From contig NZ_BKZW01000001.1 of the NCBI RefSeq assembly GCF_008974265.1, positions 1,612,001 through 1,676,000 of the forward strand: 64,000 bases of DNA. The letters run 5' to 3'. The position numbers and the translations under genes were made by a program. Positions 46,757 through 55,783 of this stretch are shown piece after piece; position 1 is the stretch's first letter; each line of letters opens with the position of its first letter. The notes under the pieces are model-generated. The model was not told the origin of the DNA. It was given only the letters and a program-made list of their open reading frames with translations, and searched no databases. The DNA comes from Dictyobacter vulcani (GTDB lineage Bacteria > Chloroflexota > Ktedonobacteria > Ktedonobacterales > Ktedonobacteraceae).

Positions 46757-47529
46757 CTGACAACCTCCTGATAGCGCTGGACGAGTTCTTCATGGGTCAG
46801 GCTGGCAGTCTCATGCTGATAGACGACGCGTCCACCAGCCAGAATAACAATGCGATCACTCCAGGACAGGGCGCGTTCCAGATTATGGGTGGTGAAAAGC
46901 ATACTCCCACCCCGAGCGGTATGTTCGTCCAGCAAGGCCTGGACCAGCTGGTTACCATTCTGATCCAGTCCGGTATCAGGCTCATCCAACAACAACAGAC
47001 TCGGCGCATGCAGTAAGGCTCTGGCCCAGGCAACACGCTGTACCTGTCCGCGTGACAGGGCACGAATCCTCTCGTTAGAGCGTCGTTCCATCCCCACACG
47101 CTGCAAGAGCATCATGGCTCGCTCGCGTGTCTGCGCGACAGCATAAAGCTGGCCAAAGAACAACAAATTCTCCAGCACCGTCAATTCTTCATACAGATAA
47201 GGCTGATGGGCCACAAAACCAATCTGGCGTCGGATCTCCTGTAGCTCATAGCGGCTGTCCAGTCCCTCGATAAAGACCGTACCAGAACCAGCTTTGCTTA
47301 ATCCAGCCAGGATGCGCAGAAGAGTGGTTTTTCCTGCTCCATTTGCACCCAGCAGAGCCAGCCTTTGGCCACGCGGCAAGACCAGATCAATATTGCGCAA
47401 CACAGGCTTCAGGGCATAGCTCTTCTTCAGATGAGAAAGCTCAATCGCCATGGCGACCGTAGTTTTCTCATCTGAAGCCGCAAGATCTAATGGCTGGACA
47501 GCTGCTGTACCCTTCACAGGCCTGCTCAT
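46753..47529 (-). CDS. ccmA: CcmA ABC transporter ATP-binding protein
   Basis: ATPase of the CcmABCD complex, powering heme-CcmE release. Walker A GANGAGKTTL, signature LSRGQVQR, Walker B LLLLDEPDTGLD. 258 residues including a 28-residue unusual N-terminal extension before the canonical MAIELSHLKKSY; a shorter start is possible. Overlaps the upstream membrane-protein gene by four bases. Confidence 0.95.
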   Translation of the reverse strand: MSRPVKGTAAVQPLDLAASDEKTTVAMAIELSHLKKSYALKPVLRNIDLVLPRGQRLALLGANGAGKTTLLRILAGLSKAGSGTVFIEGLDSRYELQEIRRQIGFVAHQPYLYEELTVLENLLFFGQLYAVAQTRERAMMLLQRVGMERRSNERIRALSRGQVQRVAWARALLHAPSLLLLDEPDTGLDQNGNQLVQALLDEHTARGGSMLFTTHNLERALSWSDRIVILAGGRVVYQHETASLTHEELVQRYQEVVR

Positions 47530-48755
47530 CGCTGCGCACTCTCCTTTTCGCTCATCAGCGTCCGCAAACGAGCCTTGGTCTTATTGCGCTCTTTTTCATA
47601 GCGCTCCTGATTGATTTTGCCAGCTTCATATTCTTTGTCAAGTGCCAGTAGTTCCTGTAACAGGGTCTGTTCAGCACTGCCCTCGGCCTCGGGAGCCTTC
47701 GTGTTCGTAATTTTCTGTTGAGCTGGACTGACCTGACGTTTACGTCGAGCTCGTACCAGAAATAAGATCATCACCACCAACGCCACCAGGACCAGCAATC
47801 CGACAAATAACCAGATCAAGCCTGCGTTAAATGAAGGCGAATTATCATTAGCGGTGGGCACCACCAATCCATCTAGCGCCAGCGTGACGCGACTATGGGC
47901 AGGTAGAACCGAACTTTTAAAGGCATGATAAGCATGATTATCGGCATTGACGACCCCACTAGAGGTCACATCTTTAGAACTGGCATGCAAGCCTGGATCA
48001 ACGAGCATGGAGAGTACAACCGTTGGATATAAGGTTTGATAGGTAAAGTTATAGGTGGAACTGCTATAAGGTACCTCATACGAATAGGAGAATTCGTTCG
48101 TACCGGGCTGCAAGGCTGCATCCGAAGCAAAGCCTTCTGGCACCTGAAGCACCTGGTAGCCGGAGAATCCATTACCCAGCGTGATATTTTTAACGCCAGC
48201 TGGTAAGGAGAAAAAGAGCGCGTTGGGCTTGCCTTTACTGGCGTTCAATGATCCAACATAGGTCTTCTTATCCAGATTCTGGAAAGAGAAAAGCTGCGAC
48301 ACATTGAGCACACCCCTGGACGGATCTGCCTGGCGGATCAAAACAGTGGATTGGACAATGGCCACATTAGCAGTACTGGTAGTAGCTTCATAGACCTCAA
48401 CATCGGCCACCTGACTGGATTTATCATTCAGCGTCACTGCTTTGCTGATATATTGGGCATTCTGAAAACGCGTGTAGAGTACATAACTGATGGTCTGGTC
48501 GGTTGCCAGTTTGGTAAAAGAGAATTTTCCCTGTGCATCGGTTTTGACTGAACCCACATCCCGCGAATTGCTCCCCTGTGCCATCTGTAAGGTCACCAGC
48601 TGGTTAGCAACCGGAGCGCGTTGATTGGTCAGATCCAGAACCCGACCAGAGATCTGGCCAGTCTCAGCTGCATACGCCACAGGATTCTGCCAGAATACCA
48701 GTAAAAGCGAGAGCAGTGAGAGAACAAGCATGCTACTCTTGATCAGTTTTCGCAT
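47526..48755 (-). CDS. Signal-peptide membrane protein in ccm operon (carboxypeptidase-regulatory-like)
   Basis: The 409-residue protein has a signal peptide (MRKLIKSSMLVLSLLSLLLVF), an N-terminal beta domain (SGRVLDLTNQRAPVANQLVTLQ, like carboxypeptidase regulatory/CNA-B), a large extracellular part, one C-terminal membrane span (LIWLFVGLLVLVALVVMILFLV) and a basic coiled tail (EYEAGKINQERYEKERNKTK). Not part of standard System I, but embedded between CcmI-like and CcmA with overlapping ends. Role is unknown; a periplasmic/extracellular chaperone for heme or apocytochrome is a possibility only from context. Confidence 0.75.
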   Translation of the reverse strand: MRKLIKSSMLVLSLLSLLLVFWQNPVAYAAETGQISGRVLDLTNQRAPVANQLVTLQMAQGSNSRDVGSVKTDAQGKFSFTKLATDQTISYVLYTRFQNAQYISKAVTLNDKSSQVADVEVYEATTSTANVAIVQSTVLIRQADPSRGVLNVSQLFSFQNLDKKTYVGSLNASKGKPNALFFSLPAGVKNITLGNGFSGYQVLQVPEGFASDAALQPGTNEFSYSYEVPYSSSTYNFTYQTLYPTVVLSMLVDPGLHASSKDVTSSGVVNADNHAYHAFKSSVLPAHSRVTLALDGLVVPTANDNSPSFNAGLIWLFVGLLVLVALVVMILFLVRARRKRQVSPAQQKITNTKAPEAEGSAEQTLLQELLALDKEYEAGKINQERYEKERNKTKARLRTLMSEKESAQR

Positions 48756-49092
48756 AGGACTCCTTTAATTTTTGTAACTGCTCTTCAATCTCTGTATCAA
48801 TCTCCTGCTCTCGCTCATAGCGAGACTTCAAGGCGGTGAGGGCTCGACGCATATAGCGCTCGCGTAAAGAGCGATAATCGGTCTCCTCAATGTTCCCTAG
48901 CTGATAATCCAGCTCGACTTCTTGAATAGCCGAACGGGCTGAATGTTCGCGCTCCACCAGCTCGGTCGCGGCTACCGTTGACTCGGCCTCGACGACATCG
49001 GCCTGCTTACGTTTCACCGGCAGTCGATATAAGGGATAAAGCACAAAGGCGAGGGCCAGCATACCCAGTACAATTGCGAATATCAACGCCAT
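48733..49092 (-). CDS. ccmI: CcmI-like cytochrome c biogenesis protein
   Basis: A 119-residue protein: one N-terminal span (MALIFAIVLGMLALAFVLYPL) then a charged helix (ELVEREHSARSAIQEVELDYQLGNIEETDYRSL), matching the membrane half of CcmI. The TPR half found in proteobacterial CcmI is absent. It overlaps ccmH by one base and lies where CcmI usually sits. Confidence 0.78.
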   Translation of the reverse strand: MALIFAIVLGMLALAFVLYPLYRLPVKRKQADVVEAESTVAATELVEREHSARSAIQEVELDYQLGNIEETDYRSLRERYMRRALTALKSRYEREQEIDTEIEEQLQKLKESYAKTDQE

Positions 49093-49682
49093 CAGTTTGC
49101 CTCCTTTATGGATCGGCTGAAAAGCGGATCATCGCTAGCAAGTTCTTGTTCCAGTTGTGCACGATAGCGCTCTAGTTCAGCATCTTCCTCACTCAGGGAC
49201 GCTGAATTTGCGCCGCCAGCAGCCGGTTGTGGCCTGGCTAAACCTGCTGGAGCAAGACCAGGATCTTTGCGCCAATCGCGTACGACCAGGAAGAGGAAGA
49301 GAAAGCCGGCCAGCAGCAGTCCAATCGGGACAAGCCAGGCCAGCAGGGTAAAGCCCTGCCATTGTGGTACCCAGACAATATTGCCTTCGCCATAACGGCT
49401 GGAAAAATATTGGATAATCTCTGAATCAGATTTGCCCGCCAGGACCTGCTGGCGAATAATGCCACGCATCTGCAACGCCAGTCCTGATGGGGCATCCGCG
49501 ACCGACTCTCCCTGACAAACCGGACAACGCAACTGGGATGCAATGTCATGCACCCGCTGATCAACTGATGGCTGGCTGGGTGTTGCAAAGAACAACCAGG
49601 ACCAGACAGCCGCGATCAGAGCCACAGTAGCCAGTAAGAGTAAGAGTGAACGTTTCTGCTGTAAACTATTTCTTGCCTTCAT
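49092..49682 (-). CDS. ccmH: CcmH thiol reductase
   Basis: Keeps apocytochrome heme-site cysteines reduced. The 196-residue protein has a signal/anchor (LLLLLATVALIAAVW), the LRCPVCQG motif with CxxC near residue 55, and a C-terminal span (FTLLAWLVPIGLLLAGFLFLFL). Overlaps ccmF by four bases. Confidence 0.94.
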   Translation of the reverse strand: MKARNSLQQKRSLLLLLATVALIAAVWSWLFFATPSQPSVDQRVHDIASQLRCPVCQGESVADAPSGLALQMRGIIRQQVLAGKSDSEIIQYFSSRYGEGNIVWVPQWQGFTLLAWLVPIGLLLAGFLFLFLVVRDWRKDPGLAPAGLARPQPAAGGANSASLSEEDAELERYRAQLEQELASDDPLFSRSIKEAN

Positions 49683-51718
49683 GCGATCACCCCTCCATCT
49701 GCAACCTCAGCCGGCTTCTCCACTACTGACTCTGGCTTTTTCGTTTCACGTGTTCGCACCGCGCTAGCCAATCGGCGACGAGCAGGCCACCAGCAAAGGA
49801 TGCCACCCAGAATCATCAAGAGTCCTCCCCACCAGACAAATGGGACCAGAGGATTAATAAAGACACGGATCGTAGCCTGGGCGGCCCCTTGCCAATCCGC
49901 CAGATACACATAGACATCAGTGGCCACAAAGGTCTTGATCTCAATGGCGCTGGTTGGCTGATCAGGATAAGTAGCGTAGATTACACGCCCGGGATACAGA
50001 TAGCCTTGCAACTGGCCGTCACGCCAGACCTGTACCTGGGACGAGATCGTCTCTTTATCGCTGGCCTTTTCGTCAATATTGCCCAGATAGGTAAAGCGAT
50101 ATCCCGCCACGCTCATATCCTGTCCCGGTTTGAGTGTGGCATCTTTCTGCTGCTGGAAGTAGTGTGAACCGATAATGCCAGCTACCAGGAAGACCAGTCC
50201 CAGATGCACAATATAACCACCATAACGCTGCCGATAGCGCTGGAAGAGCATATAGACCGCTTTGGGATAGGATTCACCATGGCGATGGCGTACCCTGGCA
50301 CCGCGCCAGATTTCATACAGAATAGCCCCACCTGTAAAGGTACAGACGGTAAAGCCAATATTGGCCGCCACATCCGTCACACCCAGCAGAGGTAAGATCA
50401 GGGCACACAACGCCGCCAGGATGGCGGGCACGCTGATGTTGCGCCAGAGGGCCGATAGCGAGGTGCGCCGCCAGGCCAGGAGCGGTCCAATCCCCATCGC
50501 CAGGACCAGCAGGACAATCATCGGCGCGATCACCTGATTATAGAATGGTGGTCCCATCGTCATGGTCTGGCCTCTGAACGCAGCCGAGATCAGTGGAAAG
50601 AGCGTTCCCCATAAAGTTGCGAAAGTGATACCAATCAGCAAGAGATTATTCAGCAGAAACACGCCCTCGCGTGAAACGATGGAGTCAAACTCCTGCTCGG
50701 CACGCAAGGCAGGCAGGCGGAAAAAGAAGAGGGCACTCGAAAACAGGATTATCACTGCCAGGAAGCCAAAGAAATAAGCCCCGATATCCGAATAGGCAAA
50801 CGAGTGGACCGAACTGATCAGGCCACTACGCACCTCAAAGGTACCAAAAATAGAGAGGGCAAAGCAGGCAATGACCAGTGAAAGATTCCAGACCTTTAAC
50901 ATCCCGCGTCGCTCTTGTACCATTGTTGAGTGCAGGAAGGCCGTCGCCGTTAACCATGGCAATAGCGCTGCATTCTCAACCGGATCCCAGCTCCAATAGC
51001 CACCCCAACCCAGCACATGATAGGCCCACCAGGCTCCTAGCAGCAATCCAGCAGTCTGCAAGGTCCAGGCAGCCAGCATCCAACGGCGAATCGAACGCAA
51101 CCACTCAGCATTCAGGCGTCCAGTAATCAGGGCCGCTACAGCAAAGGCAAAAGGCAACGAAAAACTCATGTAGCCCATCAACAGCATCGGCGGATGCACC
51201 AGCATACCCGGATCCATCAACAAAGGATTCAAGCCAGCGCCGTCTTTTGGAGCCACGGCCGAACGCACAAAGGGATTCGACAGGGTCGCCAGCATAAATA
51301 GGAAGAAGCTTTCAATTCCCATCAAGGTCGCCATGACATAGGGAACAAGCGCCGCTGGTGCCCGTTTAGAAGTGATGACAAATAAGGCAGAGAAGAGCGA
51401 GAGTACAAATGCCCAGTAGAGCAGTGAACCTTCCTGCCCGCCATAGAAGGCCGCCGTGACAAAGTACCAGGACATCGAGCTACTCGAATGCTCGGCGACA
51501 TAGTTCACCCCGAAATCATGCGTTAAAAACGAGACCACCAGGGCACCCGAGGCCAGCAAGAGAAAGAAGGTCACGGCCAGCAGGCTACGCTTTGCACTGG
51601 CTACCAATGGTGGCGCAGAACGCATTGCCCCGATAATTGAGGCAATGACAGTGTACAGAGCAAAGCCCAGGGCCAGAATAAGAGCGATAATGCCAAGATC
51701 TGAAAAATACACAGTCAA
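49679..51718 (-). CDS. ccmF: CcmF heme lyase
   Basis: Integral-membrane ligase joining heme to apocytochrome c, 679 residues and about 13-15 spans. The WWD domain appears as GWGGYWSWDPVENAAL, followed by LLPWLTATAFLHSTMVQERRGML. Placed between ccmH and ccmE as is usual. Confidence 0.96.
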   Translation of the reverse strand: MTVYFSDLGIIALILALGFALYTVIASIIGAMRSAPPLVASAKRSLLAVTFFLLLASGALVVSFLTHDFGVNYVAEHSSSSMSWYFVTAAFYGGQEGSLLYWAFVLSLFSALFVITSKRAPAALVPYVMATLMGIESFFLFMLATLSNPFVRSAVAPKDGAGLNPLLMDPGMLVHPPMLLMGYMSFSLPFAFAVAALITGRLNAEWLRSIRRWMLAAWTLQTAGLLLGAWWAYHVLGWGGYWSWDPVENAALLPWLTATAFLHSTMVQERRGMLKVWNLSLVIACFALSIFGTFEVRSGLISSVHSFAYSDIGAYFFGFLAVIILFSSALFFFRLPALRAEQEFDSIVSREGVFLLNNLLLIGITFATLWGTLFPLISAAFRGQTMTMGPPFYNQVIAPMIVLLVLAMGIGPLLAWRRTSLSALWRNISVPAILAALCALILPLLGVTDVAANIGFTVCTFTGGAILYEIWRGARVRHRHGESYPKAVYMLFQRYRQRYGGYIVHLGLVFLVAGIIGSHYFQQQKDATLKPGQDMSVAGYRFTYLGNIDEKASDKETISSQVQVWRDGQLQGYLYPGRVIYATYPDQPTSAIEIKTFVATDVYVYLADWQGAAQATIRVFINPLVPFVWWGGLLMILGGILCWWPARRRLASAVRTRETKKPESVVEKPAEVADGGVIA

Positions 51719-51721
51719 TCC

Positions 51722-52177
51722 TTATTTCGCTGTAGGAGTCGCAGACTGAAACTTCGATGGACACTTGGCCAGCAAGGTCTGAGCCTCGAATGGGCCACTG
51801 CCAGTATAATGTCCCTCTACGACCACCTGAACGCCAGGCTTGAAAATGTCTGGCACAACACCGCTATAGGTGACAGGTAACGTCTGATTGCTATCCGTAA
51901 TAGAGAAAGAGACGCTCTGAGTCTGATCATTCCGTTTAATAGTATTCTTTTCCACGATCCCCGAGACACGCACCGAGCGGGCCACGCAGTCCGCGCAATG
52001 ATGCAATTCAGGTACCGTCAAATAATAGACAGCGCTACTCTGGGTGTTCGCATACACCAGATAAATCATCGCACCAAGAATAGCGATACCAGCCAGAATA
52101 AAGCTAAACGGAACACGCTTACGCGGCTGTGCCGTCTTCTTCTGCCCGTCCGTAGAAACATTTAAAGCAGGCTGCAC
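51722..52177 (-). CDS. ccmE: CcmE heme chaperone, Cys-type
   Basis: OB-fold periplasmic heme carrier of System I, 151 residues with one N-terminal span (FSFILAGIAILGAMIYLVY). In the canonical protein the heme binds covalently to a His in LAKHDxxYxP; here it is LAKCPSKF (Cys139, Phe143; codon TGT checked), the Cys variant known from archaea and deltaproteobacteria (CxxxY), but with Phe where Tyr is usual. Starts four bases before... ends 4 bases upstream of ccmF start. Confidence 0.92.
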   Translation of the reverse strand: MQPALNVSTDGQKKTAQPRKRVPFSFILAGIAILGAMIYLVYANTQSSAVYYLTVPELHHCADCVARSVRVSGIVEKNTIKRNDQTQSVSFSITDSNQTLPVTYSGVVPDIFKPGVQVVVEGHYTGSGPFEAQTLLAKCPSKFQSATPTAK

Positions 52178-52205
52178 AATACGACCTCCATCAATGTAAT
52201 GCTGT

Positions 52206-52252
52206 TCAATCGTGTGAGCGAAGCTAGCCGCGATAAAGCGGCGTTCACGATT
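52206..52252. repeat. Inverted-repeat element family B, short copy (47 bp)
   Basis: CAATCGTG...CACGATTG with a GCCGC/GCGGC inner hairpin; reverse complement shares 30 and 12 base ends with 4319-4433. It lies inside the ccm operon between the CopD-like gene and ccmE. Confidence 0.7.
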
Positions 52253-52272
52253 GCTTTTTCATAGTATGTCGT

Positions 52273-52731
52273 TCAATAGCGCGCAATCGCCAGTTCAAAA
52301 AGCGAATTGAGTAGCGCGCCAAGGATAAATACCAGGATGCCCAGGGCTAACATCAGTTGTGGTGCGGCCTTCGAGAGTCGCGTCGTGCGCCGGGCCAGAC
52401 GCCGGATATTGCTTTGTCCCAGATACATTGCCAGTACAAACAGTCCCAATGCTCCCCAAACCTTGAGGGCCAGCACAATGATATAAGGTAAGCCCAGGTT
52501 AGTCTGTGTGAGCCGATCAAAAGCGAGATACACTCCACTCAGCAACAGCACACCGACACAGATATTGACCATGCTCTTAAAGAGTTGCGCGACTTTTGCC
52601 GCGACCGCCGGTGCGGGTCCTCCACTACGTAAAGCCGGGATCACCACAACCAGATACATAAAACTACCACCTACCCAGGCGCTTGCAGCCAGAATATGCA
52701 CAAGGCGCACAAACCACTGTATCTCCCACAT
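52273..52731 (-). CDS. CopD-like/DUF2269-type membrane protein
   Basis: A 152-residue protein with four spans (VRLVHILAASAWVGGSFMYLV, VNICVGVLLLSGVYLAF, IIVLALKVWGALGLFVLAMYL, and LMLALGILVFILGALL). The first span's HxxAxxxWxG is like CopD, proteins linked with copper or heme in oxidase operons. Sits between a TlpA-like thioredoxin and ccmE, so copper supply or heme shuttling to the oxidase is inferred from context only. Confidence 0.75.
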   Translation of the reverse strand: MWEIQWFVRLVHILAASAWVGGSFMYLVVVIPALRSGGPAPAVAAKVAQLFKSMVNICVGVLLLSGVYLAFDRLTQTNLGLPYIIVLALKVWGALGLFVLAMYLGQSNIRRLARRTTRLSKAAPQLMLALGILVFILGALLNSLFELAIARY

Positions 52732-52744
52732 ATTACCTGTGGCC

Positions 52745-53365
52745 TCATTTTCCCTGAAGTTTTGCTAATTCTTGTTGCAGACCTGCTGCATCAATCTCGC
52801 CAATCCAGTGGGCAACAACCTTACCGTTACGATCAATGAAGAACGTTTCAGGCTTATTTGTAACCCCATAAGAGATAAGTGTATCACCACCTACGGTATC
52901 TGCAACATTGGTGTAGCCTACACCATATTTCTGTAAGAATTTGATGCCCGCGCTGCTCGGTTCCCCACCATCCACGCCTAATAACTCTATGCCTTTGGAT
53001 TGGAGATCAGGCCAGGAGCGCTGCAAGAAAGGCGTCTCACGCACGCAGGGATCGCACCAGGATGCCCAGAAGTTGATGATCACTGGCTTGCCCTTATAGT
53101 CGGCCAGACTAACACTTTTATTATTGCCATTAATGGTGGACAATGCAAAAGAGGGAGCCGCCTTACCGATCAAAGGACTCGGGGCATCGCCTGCGCTAAT
53201 CAACGTATCATCTGGCGATGTATGCCGCGTGGCATTCGATGCGGGTGTGGTTAACTGCGTCCATAGCAAGACCAGCACGCCAATAATTAAAATATTTGTC
53301 ACGACAAAGACAATAATACTGCGCTTACGCGATTTAGGATTGGTTGTCGCTTGATTTGTTTCCAT
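52745..53365 (-). CDS. TlpA/ResA-family thiol:disulfide oxidoreductase
   Basis: A 206-residue membrane-tethered thioredoxin: N-terminal anchor (SIIVFVVTNILIIGVLVLL), then APSFALSTINGNN, the redox motif WASWCDPC (about residues 107-114) and VGYTNVADTVGGDTLISYGVTNKPETFFIDRNGKV. Corresponds to CcmG/ResA, reducing apocytochrome disulfides. First gene of the ccm operon; a candidate regulator site (53452-53473) lies 90 bases upstream. Confidence 0.92.
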   Translation of the reverse strand: METNQATTNPKSRKRSIIVFVVTNILIIGVLVLLWTQLTTPASNATRHTSPDDTLISAGDAPSPLIGKAAPSFALSTINGNNKSVSLADYKGKPVIINFWASWCDPCVRETPFLQRSWPDLQSKGIELLGVDGGEPSSAGIKFLQKYGVGYTNVADTVGGDTLISYGVTNKPETFFIDRNGKVVAHWIGEIDAAGLQQELAKLQGK

Positions 53366-53451
53366 ACAATGTCCGATTCTCGCATACTAAAAAACAACAG
53401 TTTGATTATGGTGCTTGAGCCTGATAGTCAACTTGCAAGCCTTCACCAGCA

Positions 53452-53473
53452 CCTTACAAAGACCTGAACGTTT
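53452..53473 (-). promoter_or_regulatory. Candidate regulator site A (upstream of ccm operon)
   Basis: On the reverse strand AAACGTTCAGG then three bases then TTGTAAGG; repeated near 55735, 62694 and 63970. A possible TTGACT/CATAAT promoter lies between it and the TlpA-like start. Confidence 0.6.
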
Positions 53474-53502
53474 TTGTGCTCAGCCTGCCGTATAAAGAAA
53501 CA

Positions 53503-53551
53503 AAAAAAAGAGCTTCACCGTTGTCAATTGACATGGTGAAGCTCTTTTTTT
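53503..53551. terminator. Bidirectional terminator
   Basis: GAGCTTCACC and its complement with seven A and seven T residues on both sides, between the DJ-1/PfpI gene and the ccm operon. Confidence 0.85.
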
Positions 53552-53565
53552 GTTAAGCAGTCATC

Positions 53566-54180
53566 TCAGGCTGAGATAATATCCTGTGGTGACTGTGTAC
53601 TGCTCGATGCCGAGATCGCACCCTTCTCTTTGTATTCAGCAAAGAGAGAGACAATCGCCGCATTAAAGGCTGGCAGATCCTGAGGACTGCGACTGGTGAC
53701 CAGGTTACGGTCACGGACAACCTCTTTATCTACCCAATTAGCGCCTGCATTGCGGATATCATCCTGTATCGTGTAGTAGCTGGTTAAAGTACGTCCTTTG
53801 GCACATCCCGATGAGATGAGCAGCCACGGCGCGTGACAGATCACAGCCATGGGCCGACCACTTTTATCTATCTGCTGCACAAAATCCCGCGCTTTCGGCT
53901 CCATACGTATAGTGTCTGCATTGATCGCGCCACCAGGAAGGAGGACTGCATCAAAATCGCTGGGATTAGCCTGATCGAGGGTCATATCAACAGGAAAGCT
54001 ATCTGCTTTCTCGTCATGGTTTACACCTTGTACCTGACCAGCTTTAGGGGCGATAATCTTTGTGGTCGCACCAGCCTGATCAAGTGCCTTACGTGGCTCG
54101 GTCATTTCTGCCTGTTCAAAATCATCGGAAACCAGAATAGCCACACGTAATCCATCTAATTTTTTACCACTCGTTTGCAT
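53566..54180 (-). CDS. DJ-1/PfpI family protein
   Basis: A 204-residue flavodoxin-like protein of the DJ-1/PfpI class (YhbO/YajL-type deglycases or stress proteins, in some cases peptidases). Seen: GLRVAILVSDDFEQAEMTEP at the start, LLPGGAINAD, and the nucleophile elbow GRPMAVICHAPWLL with Cys. Start at 54180 has AAAGG upstream. Stress role inferred by family. Confidence 0.87.
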   Translation of the reverse strand: MQTSGKKLDGLRVAILVSDDFEQAEMTEPRKALDQAGATTKIIAPKAGQVQGVNHDEKADSFPVDMTLDQANPSDFDAVLLPGGAINADTIRMEPKARDFVQQIDKSGRPMAVICHAPWLLISSGCAKGRTLTSYYTIQDDIRNAGANWVDKEVVRDRNLVTSRSPQDLPAFNAAIVSLFAEYKEKGAISASSSTQSPQDIISA

Positions 54181-54269
54181 AGTTCTACCTTTCTCCATCT
54201 ACCTGACTCTACATTGAACTATTGACATGTCTTATACGGGCCATCAAAGAGAAAGGTGTCTCAGCAATA

Positions 54270-54839
54270 TCATTTGTAAAGGTCCTTCACCATATGAAGG
54301 AATGGATGCTGATAGATCTGCACCACTTTGTCTTGCTGATAGTTAAGATGCTGGTAGAGACGATAAGCGCGGTAATTGTCTTTGTCTACCAGCAAGGCGA
54401 TTTTAGCCTCACCATCAGCAGGTCGGACACGCTCCTCAGCGGCCTCGATTAAAGCCGTAGCGATACCGCGACCAGCGTAAGTAGGAGAAACCGAGAGGGT
54501 ATCAATATACCACTCATCTTCATCAGCCTCTTTATCCAGCGTCAATGAAGGATCCTGCTTCAGCTGACGTAAACGCTCAATCAGCGGACGATCCAAAACG
54601 GCTGCCTGGCTGCCGTGATACAAAATCAAGATGCCAACCGCATGCCCATCCTCTTCCGCCACCAGTGTATTTTGATAGCTTAAGCGATTTTCCTCGCCCT
54701 CAAAGAAAGAAGTCATGATCTGCAGAATTTCCGGCATCTGGTCACTTCCAGTTAAGGTGGTCGCGATATCACCATTTGCTTGCAATATCAATGGAATCGC
54801 CATGGCGGAATCAGCTTTGCGGGCAGGTCGAATCTCCAT
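54270..54839 (-). CDS. GNAT family N-acetyltransferase
   Basis: A 189-residue acetyltransferase with the acetyl-CoA motif SPTYAGRGIATALIEAAEE and the following NYRAYRLYQHL. N-terminus MEIRPARKADSAMAIPLI is typical. Substrate unknown. Confidence 0.9.
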   Translation of the reverse strand: MEIRPARKADSAMAIPLILQANGDIATTLTGSDQMPEILQIMTSFFEGEENRLSYQNTLVAEEDGHAVGILILYHGSQAAVLDRPLIERLRQLKQDPSLTLDKEADEDEWYIDTLSVSPTYAGRGIATALIEAAEERVRPADGEAKIALLVDKDNYRAYRLYQHLNYQQDKVVQIYQHPFLHMVKDLYK

Positions 54840-54984
54840 CCAATATATCCTTTCAAGTCTGCTGGCTACCTATCGCCATCAGCATATCCCAGCGAGAAGT
54901 GAAATCGCAACCCGGTATTCATGGCAGCATACATCCAAATTTTGCAGGCTTAAGGCAAGGTTCAAAGAAAGGCCAATGGTTTCT

Positions 54985-55629
54985 TTATTTGCCAACACTA
55001 AAAGCGATCTCGGGGGCTTTCTCGACTTGAGAGTGAGAACCCAGCGTCCAGAGCAGGAGTCCGGTGACGATGATGGCGAGGCCAATTAAGACAATCGCAA
55101 ACTGCCAGACTAACCCGATAAGCGCCAGAAAGACACCAGCCGCGGTCAGGGCAGGCCAGATGCTGGGAGGGCTATCTTTGTGATATGCCGCCAGTAGCAC
55201 GGCTTCGGCCTGGGCCAGGCGTTCGTTCTGCTCGCGTATGCGGGCCTGCAAGAGATGATCAACACCCTCGTGCAATGCACGCGCATCAAACGGCTTACTG
55301 ACACTGACATACTGAGGTGTGGAGGTCAATGCCTCACGCGGCTCCGCCATGGGGGCATCCCAGGAGAGCACAACTGAGGGTAGATCTGAGAGTTCTGGAT
55401 GGGACTGCACGGCTTCCAGCAGCGTCCAATCACAGGTAACGCCATCATCGACGTCCAGGATCAGTAGATCCAGCGCCTGTAGATCGGTTGAAGAAATAGT
55501 TGCTAAAGATGTCGCCTCGATTACCTCTAAACCCCGATGCCGTAAACCAAGTGTAATCAGGCGACGCATCAAAGGGTCAGCTTCCAGCACTAGTACCGTT
55601 GCAGCTGATAATTTCTGCCCTTGCGACAT
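54985..55629 (-). CDS. Response regulator fused to oxidase subunit IV-like membrane domain
   Basis: A 214-residue fusion. Residues 1-125 form a REC domain (VLVLEADPLMRRLI, phosphoacceptor Asp59 in LLILDVDD, Ser in VVLSW, Lys112 in VSKPFD); a helical linker follows; residues 150-200 hold PPSIWPALTAAGVFLALIG and a second span (IVLIGLAIIVTGLLLWTL). The same PSIWPL...L...G...L.W.L pattern occurs in the oxidase subunit IV-type gene at 59253 (residues 79-120). No DNA-binding output is present, so it should act at the membrane, near the oxidase. Candidate site B lies 106 bases upstream. Confidence 0.8.
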   Translation of the reverse strand: MSQGQKLSAATVLVLEADPLMRRLITLGLRHRGLEVIEATSLATISSTDLQALDLLILDVDDGVTCDWTLLEAVQSHPELSDLPSVVLSWDAPMAEPREALTSTPQYVSVSKPFDARALHEGVDHLLQARIREQNERLAQAEAVLLAAYHKDSPPSIWPALTAAGVFLALIGLVWQFAIVLIGLAIIVTGLLLWTLGSHSQVEKAPEIAFSVGK

Positions 55630-55734
55630 ATATGCACCTCGATCGCTACAAAGTCAATCAGACAAATAGTGTTGCTTTACTTCCTTAAGCATACGAGGCA
55701 TACATTACAATATCTTTGCTTCCCGGCAAGATCC

Positions 55735-55756
55735 CCTTACAACAACCTGAATGTTT
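55735..55756 (-). promoter_or_regulatory. Candidate regulator site B (upstream of REC-membrane fusion)
   Basis: Reverse strand AAACATTCAGG then TTG then TTGTAAGG, one base different from site A in the first arm. Confidence 0.6.
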
Positions 55757-55783
55757 TTTAAGTATAGAATAATTTAACTGAAT

